From Sanguinoderma infundibulare (taxonomy: Eukaryota > Basidiomycota > Agaricomycetes > Polyporales > Polyporaceae): a stretch of 64,000 nucleotides of DNA. The position numbers were made by a program, and so were the translations under genes. The notes below the pieces were generated by a model. The model saw only the letters and a list, made by a program, of their open reading frames with translations, was not told the DNA's origin and searched no databases. The stretch is taken from contig JAVLRN010000012.1 in NCBI GenBank assembly GCA_032821775.1, forward strand, positions 1,612,001-1,676,000. Direction: 5' to 3'. This document shows, piece after piece, positions 58,562 through 64,000 of this stretch; positions within the stretch are counted from its first letter, which is position 1; each line of letters begins with the position of its first letter.

Positions 58562-61201
58562 ATGGGCCGCCCTACCACGACGTCCCTGCCAGAAGAAGGC
58601 CAACAAGACAGTCTTACCGTTCGCGACAATCGAACTGGAAAGGTGTACACCATCCCGTGAGTAGCATTTCGTCATGGGTTCCGTATGTTACCGGGGACTT
58701 AGAGAGAGGCATGGGATAGTATCGAGGACAATGCAATCTCCGCCACGGCGTTCAAGTCCATGGCGGCCCCGCGGAAACCCGGAGAACGTGAGGAGAACGA
58801 GACCGAGAAGGGTCTGCGTGTCCAGGACAAGGGCTTCCTGAACACTGCTGTCATCCGGAGTGACATCACATACATTGACGGCGACGATGGAGGTGCGTGG
58901 CAATGGTGAGCTCGTCGATCGTCCGTGCACTGAGCGGCCCTCGACACTAGTTCTCCGTTACAGGTGAGAACAGTGGTCTCCAGGTATCGACAGATCGCAG
59001 GAAACTGACGGAATAATCTCAGAGGATACCCCATCGAGCAGCTTGCCCTCAAATCCTCCCACCTCGAGACCGCGTACTTGCTCATCTACGGCTCCTTGCC
59101 GACACAGGAACAGTTTCGCATCTTCGAGAGTGAAGTCATGCGTCACTCCGTCATGCATTCAGATGCCGAGGGCTTCTTCAGGTCCTTCCGGTGCGTGAGA
59201 GCGTCGGGAAACTTTGGGCTTTTGCCGTTACAGTGTGTGTTAATCCTTCCGTACCAGATACGATGCGCACCCTATGAGCATGCTCACCAGCGCGTTTGCC
59301 ATGCTCGGTTCGTACTACAGCGAAGCGAACCCATCTCTCCAAGGTATATTCAACGGCAACCTGTGCGGGCGCAAAGTGTGCTGACAGGGTGCGCTCCAAG
59401 GCCAACGCCTCTACACCCGGGGAGATGCTGCCTCGCTGGCGACGATGGACAGGCAGATCTACCGGCTTATCGGTAAAGCGACAACTCTCGCTGCGTAAGA
59501 GGCTTGCGAGCTTACTTCAAACGAATGGTCGCTCACAGCTCGTTAGGATGGCTTACCGTGTCCGCCAGGGACGCAACTTCGTTACGCCTCCTAACGGCTT
59601 GAGCTATACAGGCTCGTTTTTGTACCAGATGGATCACCTGGGTGAAGAGAACTACAGTCCAAACCCTGTCCTCGAGAAGGCACTCGACGTGCTGTTCCTC
59701 ATCCACGCTGATCATGAGTTGAACGCGTCCTGTACGACGGTGCTGCAGACAGGCAGCTCATTGGTGGACCCCTACTCCGCGATCTCGTGCGTGCTTAATT
59801 TGTACTTCCATAGAAGCTTCCTGATCTCCATTGCTTTCGCAGAGCTGGATGCGCCTCATTATAGTACGTGCCTTCTTCACTTATGCGTCATGGAACAATA
59901 ACGAACGTGATTTCTCAGTGGCCCCTTGCACGGTCAGTTTATGCGCGACTCCAACGAGGGAGACGTCTTACGTTGACATGCAGGTGGTGCAAATGAGGCT
60001 GTCATTCGCATGCTAATTTCCATTGGGAGGTGGGGCGACACACTGTTCATGCAGGCCTGCTCGTCTTACAAAGTTTTTTTTAGCCCCGAGAACGTTCCAG
60101 GGTTCATTGAGGCCGTAAAGAAGCGCGAGAAGACCCTATCTGGGTTCGGTCACCGGTATGGACTCCAGCATGCTTGACATCGGACATAGGCTAATGCGTG
60201 TCTCAGCGTTTACAAGACCGTAAGTTTGCGCTCATAGTCGGCGGATGATCCGCATTAACGTTAAACGGCGTTATAGTCAGACCCTCGGTCGTTTATCGTC
60301 CGGAAGACCGCGGACGCAGTGTTCCAGGTGTAGGTACATTCCCCTGTGTGCTGCAACGTCACGAAGATACCCAATAACTGCAAACTTAGTACCGGGAAGG
60401 ATGCCCTCCTGGAGACCGCCATGGCGTTACATGACGCAGCGATGAAAGACGAGTACTTCATACAACGGAAGCTCGCACCTAACGTGGACTTTTGGTGCGT
60501 GTCTCTTTTCTTCACTGCATACGCGCGGGTGCTGTGTATGACGGTCGCTGAGGCGTTACGTTCCTTCACAGGAGGTAAGTCGTTTCTCCGACGGGCCGGG
60601 AACACACACGCGCTCACCATAACAACCTCCGATACTGTAGCGGTCTCATTTACCGCGCGATGGGTGCGTGGATGATTGCATTGACAGAATCCGAGGGTGC
60701 AAACTGAAGGCGCCGTCCGCGCGCGCTCCGGACGCAGGCTTCCCACTGGACTTTTTCCCGGTGCTTTTCGCGGTCCCTCGTGTGGTGGGCTGGTTGGCGC
60801 ACTGGCGGCAGATGATGCTGCAGGAGGGCGGCGTGAAGATCTGGCGCCCGCGGCAGGTACGCGTCAGACGTTTTCCCGCCCCTGGTCTGAATATTTAAAT
60901 TGACGGGCGACTGCCGATTGGCCATCGCGATCGTTGCTTTGCGGTTGTGACCATGGTTGATTCGCGCGTGGCAGGTGTACGTCGGGTTCGGGAAACGCGA
61001 CTACATTTCGCTGGAGGAGCGTGTGCTGGTGGATGGTCCGCGCCAGACGCCGTCGAAGGTCGAGCACGGAGGGTGAGTGGTGACCGCATTTTGATGTGCA
61101 ACTTTTTGATGCTCGATGCTAACGCGTGGGATGGCGACGGACGCCGCAGGATCACGAAGCGGACGATGCTGGCGACGTTCAAGGAGAGGAGCAAGCTGTA
61201 G
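58562..61201 (+). CDS. Citrate synthase ending in SKL, probably peroxisomal
   Basis: Condenses acetyl-CoA and oxaloacetate to citrate. The ATG at 58562 starts [20 protein letters not shown], with no mitochondrial-type leader. Motifs in order: [75 protein letters not shown] and [20 protein letters not shown] (catalytic His). After two tiny exons (59843-59863, 21 nt; 59919-59932, 14 nt) comes [20 protein letters not shown] with the second catalytic His. GFGHRVYKT and [18 protein letters not shown] follow. The C-terminal exons give [20 protein letters not shown], then, after an intron at about 61072-61149, [15 protein letters not shown]. Without that last intron it would end EHGG. The SKL and the missing leader both point to peroxisomes, as for yeast Cit2. 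Confidence 0.93.
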
Positions 61202-61567
61202 TTGTGCAATGTACGGTCGGTTGTCACGGGCCAATGTATGTAGGCATGTTGGCCGGAGTGCGGCTGAGGCTTGGATGGTCTTGGAATGAACTGGGTCGCA
61301 CTAGGGCAGCGTCAAGTTGTATGCTTGGCACCACGCGCGGCGAGCTGGAGGCCGTGTGCCGAGGAGAGCTATGGCAGCCGGATCAAGTGTTGGCGCGGGT
61401 GTGTTTATGGGTGTTTGTGCGCTGTTGCCGTGTTACGACGTTCTCGCGGCGACCTTTTCTTCGCATCTCTTCTCGCTCCCTCCATCCTCGACCCCCCTCA
61501 CCCTCGCGTCGCCCCCCTCTTATAATCCGCCTGAGCTCCCTGCTCCGCTCCTTGCACGTCGCTCACG
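61202..61567 (+). promoter_or_regulatory. Promoter region of GPI-protein gene with TATA-like box
   Basis: 366 bp between the citrate synthase stop and the next ATG. A TATA-like tataat lies at 61521-61526, about 42 bp before the ATG, in a CT-rich context (61440-61560) typical of highly expressed fungal genes. Confidence 0.5.
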
Positions 61568-62443
61568 ATGTACTCCACTCTCGTTTCCGTCGCTCTCTTC
61601 TCCGCCCTCGCCATCCAGGGAGCTCTCGCTGAGTTTAACGTTGACACCCCCACGATCACTCAGGTACAGCCCCACCCTTCACTCGCTACCACAAAGCCTT
61701 CTCCTCACCCGATTCTCCCTCTTCACAGTGCCAGGCCGTCCAGTTCAAGTGGGCCAGCACCGGCGCAAAGTCCTACAACGTCGCCATCGTCCCCGCCGCC
61801 GACCCGTGCGGCGACGTGCTGTGAGTTGACTGTCAAACGCGCACTAGTGTCTTGGCATGTCGACTAATCGATAACCCAGCCGCGACCTCGGGGACCACAC
61901 CGGCACGTCCATGACCTGGACGGCCGATATCGCCGCCGGTCAGAAGGTTATGCTCTCCATCCTCGATTCGGATGATAACGAGGCTTGGTCCGGCGAGGTG
62001 AGCACGATATTTCGCTGGATTTGGGCGGCAGCGTCTCTGACCGTCTTGGCAACCGTCTTTAGATCACCGTCCAGGACAGCGGCAACAGCTCCTGCTTGGC
62101 TGCTGTTGCTTCGTCAGTCGCTTCGTCTGCCGTCGCTGTGAGTAGCTCGACGAGGCTGTCGGCCGCTGCCGCGACTGCGTCTACCGGCACCACGTAAGTC
62201 TGAATGTTTTGCAACATAGCCCGCATAAAGTGCTGAGTTTCCCGTCTTCCCAGCCTCGTCGTCAACCCTGCCGCCGCTCCGTCGACCTCGGGCGCTCCCG
62301 CGGCTCCCTCTTCGAGCGGTGGTGCGAGCGCCGTCGGCGCCGCCAACTCGGGCCTCCTTGGCAACGGTGCCTTCTCCGTCCGCTTCTCGGCGCCCTCTGT
62401 CGCCCTTGGTGCCATCGTCGCCGTCGCCGCCCTCGCTTTCTAA
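61568..62443 (+). CDS. GPI-anchored Ser-rich wall protein with Kre9/Knh1-like domain
   Basis: Secreted surface protein. The ATG at 61568 gives a signal peptide (MYSTLVSVALFSALAIQGAL). The N-terminal domain, spliced from short exons, reads FNVDTPTITQCQAVQFKWAS, KSYNVAIVPAADPCGDVLRD, TSMTWTADIAAGQKVMLSIL and SGEITVQDSGNSSCL. This Kre9/Knh1-like beta domain is common in Agaricomycetes. Then comes a Ser/Ala/Thr-rich stalk (SSAVAVSSSTRLSAAAATAS), probably O-mannosylated. The end is a hydrophobic tail (SVALGAIVAVAALAF) after a run of small residues, as needed for GPI attachment. The role in wall glucan assembly is inferred from Kre9 and is not certain. Confidence 0.88.
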
Positions 62444-63640
62444 ACGGATCCGATCCTTACGCGCTGGGATACGCGCAAGATACCCTGTGCTCCATCCAAC
62501 TTTTTCATTCTTGATCGGGAAGGAAACGCTATGTACAGCAGCTACAAGTCTAGACACCCTCCACGGCGCCGGATCTTCTTTCCCCTTGTTTTCCCCCTGG
62601 TCTATCTGGAGGCCCTCGAGAGGACGCCTCCTGCGGGTATTTGTTGTCGTTGTTGTCTTTTTGGGTTGGTCCTCGGTGCATGATGCATGTTGTTTACGTA
62701 ATTCTGCACACACACACATAACGTCCCCGTTCGTTGTTGTGCGCGGCTCCTGGTCACGGCTGTGTTCCTTGCTTTTCTTCATGTGCATGCGTGCAAGCGG
62801 GTCGGTCGATATCTGCGGTGTGGAATCTGCTCTAGGATGTACCCCATCTCACGTCGGTTGCAAACAATGATTATTTCTATCTATTGTTTTGGGCTTGCTC
62901 ACTTGGGTGCCGTACATGACGTTTGGCAGGAGTGCGTGTATTGGTATTGTTCTCGGTTTGGGCGTATCAAGCTACGAGCTCAAGTGAGGACAGAGAAGCT
63001 GGTGGGTTCCATGTGGTGCAGTGGTTACTGAACTGGCTTCGCTAAACCCGTCGATGTGACACTGCATGCAGACGCTGTGCTGGAATCTGTTGGCGAGCCG
63101 GTTGACGTTGACAGCGACTCCAGCGCGTGGGGGTAGAGGCAGATCGAGATGCGAGAGATGATCAGCGTACGCGAGGAATGATCGAGGTGGTATGCGAGCG
63201 GGCACTGTGTTTTGCCTCCGTTGGCGATGCGAGAACTCGGGGGAGGAGCGTTGGAACGCTAGAGGATCGCCGCGTGCTACGGGACCGTCCTTGTGTGCGT
63301 GCGCGCGATTGTAGACGGCGAGGATGAGTGCAGTGAAGGGACAATGCGACGGCGCCGAATACTGTAACGATTAGGCCCCAAGTCCACAATGATACATAGA
63401 GACTTACGGCCGTTGTAGAAGTGATCGACAAATTGTTCCCTGGCCTCTAATGGGATGCCGAGTGGTGCCGTGGCCCATGGCCAGCAAGTAGTACATCGTT
63501 CCGAGTCGTTGCCTGCAAGGTCTAGATGCGGCGAGCGTGCTTCATGTCAGAAGGCGCGCACGATGAATGATGGACTGGTGGCGGAATCGTTCTGGTCAGG
63601 TATTACTAGCGTGGCTACCAGTACTTGTACAGCTTGCTGG
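62444..63640. other. Downstream region, no supported gene
   Basis: About 1.2 kb after the GPI-protein gene. It includes its 3' UTR and GT-rich stretches (62635-62700). A minus-strand frame at 63162-63431 has one hydrophobic span (LWTWGLIVTVFGAVALSL) but no family match or start context I trust. Confidence 0.45.
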
Positions 63641-63800
63641 GAATAGGAACCGCGGAAGGAGAACTGTGCGGAGTTGCGACGAGAACTGTGCGAAAGACGA
63701 CGAGAACTGAGAACTGTGCGAAGGACGACGACGAGTGAAGCGAGAGACGATGAGAACAGCGCAGAATACGGTGAGAACAGTGCGGACGACGGAAATGCTA
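63641..63800. repeat. Degenerate short tandem repeat, gagaactgtgcg-type
   Basis: A motif close to gagaactgtgcg(a)aagacgac repeats with changes at 63659-63790 (gaactgtgcgg, gagaactgtgcgaaagacg, gagaactgtgcgaaggacg, gagaacagcgcag, gagaacagtgcgg). At least five units are seen. No gene is apparent over it. Confidence 0.7.
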
Positions 63801-64000
63801 CGAGAATCAGAATCGTAAGAAAGACGTGATGCCATATCCGAGTCCGTGTGCTGAGCGAGTGTGCGTGTGAGGGAGAGCTCAGGCTAGGACACAAGTCAGA
63901 GCTGGTGATAACCCAACGTGCGACAAGCTCACCGTCTGTACACGCATAGCAGCCGCTAGCCCTGCATTGGCGTGCCACGGAAAATCGCCCATGGTCGAAG

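Overview
The window reads as nuclear DNA of a filamentous basidiomycete, most likely an Agaricomycete and perhaps Polyporales. The genes are split by many 50-90 nt GT-AG introns with CTRAY-like branch sites. The protein families also fit: DUF6534 membrane protein, fungal-type APH kinase, cerato-platanins, PalA/Rim20, a DM9 protein and a Bqt4-like APSES protein. I saw no CRISPR array, rRNA, tRNA or intact transposase.

Layout: 0.3-3.7 kb holds an ER-lumen DnaJ (Scj1-like, ending TDEL) divergent from an unknown protein with a mitochondrial-type N-terminus. 4.5-6.4 kb is a secreted GH5 exo-beta-1,3-glucanase. 6.4-13 kb is gene-poor and carries two related copies of an unrecognised gene about 3.7 kb apart. 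13-26 kb is a dense block: PalA/Rim20 (pH signalling), a DM9 protein, a Wss1-like protease, 6-phosphofructokinase and a Bqt4-like nuclear-envelope protein. 26-28 kb holds no gene I can support. 28-37.6 kb holds a DUF6534 membrane protein, an APH-type kinase, Pcc1 (KEOPS), PA2G4/Ebp1 and a SAM methyltransferase.

37.9-43 kb is the most rearranged part. Two cerato-platanin genes of identical length lie as an inverted repeat of about 1.55 kb per arm. They are interleaved with two further inverted duplications, one of which copies the promoter and first codons of the neighbouring NDUFB8 gene. 43-56 kb holds NDUFB8, the XPG/Rad2 nuclease, the Spn1/Iws1 elongation factor and a large Caf120-like PH-domain protein. 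56.5-61.2 kb holds a divergent pair, an MDR oxidoreductase and a citrate synthase; after splicing, both proteins end in the peroxisomal signal SKL. 61.5-62.4 kb is a GPI-anchored Kre9/Knh1-like wall protein; the last 1.5 kb has no gene I can support.

Most genes are housekeeping and not one pathway. The functional link I trust most is the peroxisomal pair. The catalytic cores of two enzymes (Wss1-like and citrate synthase) are cut by introns into microexons of 14-21 nt, and two introns appear to use GC donors. All gene models were spliced by eye from splice sites and family motifs; internal boundaries are less certain than ends unless stated.
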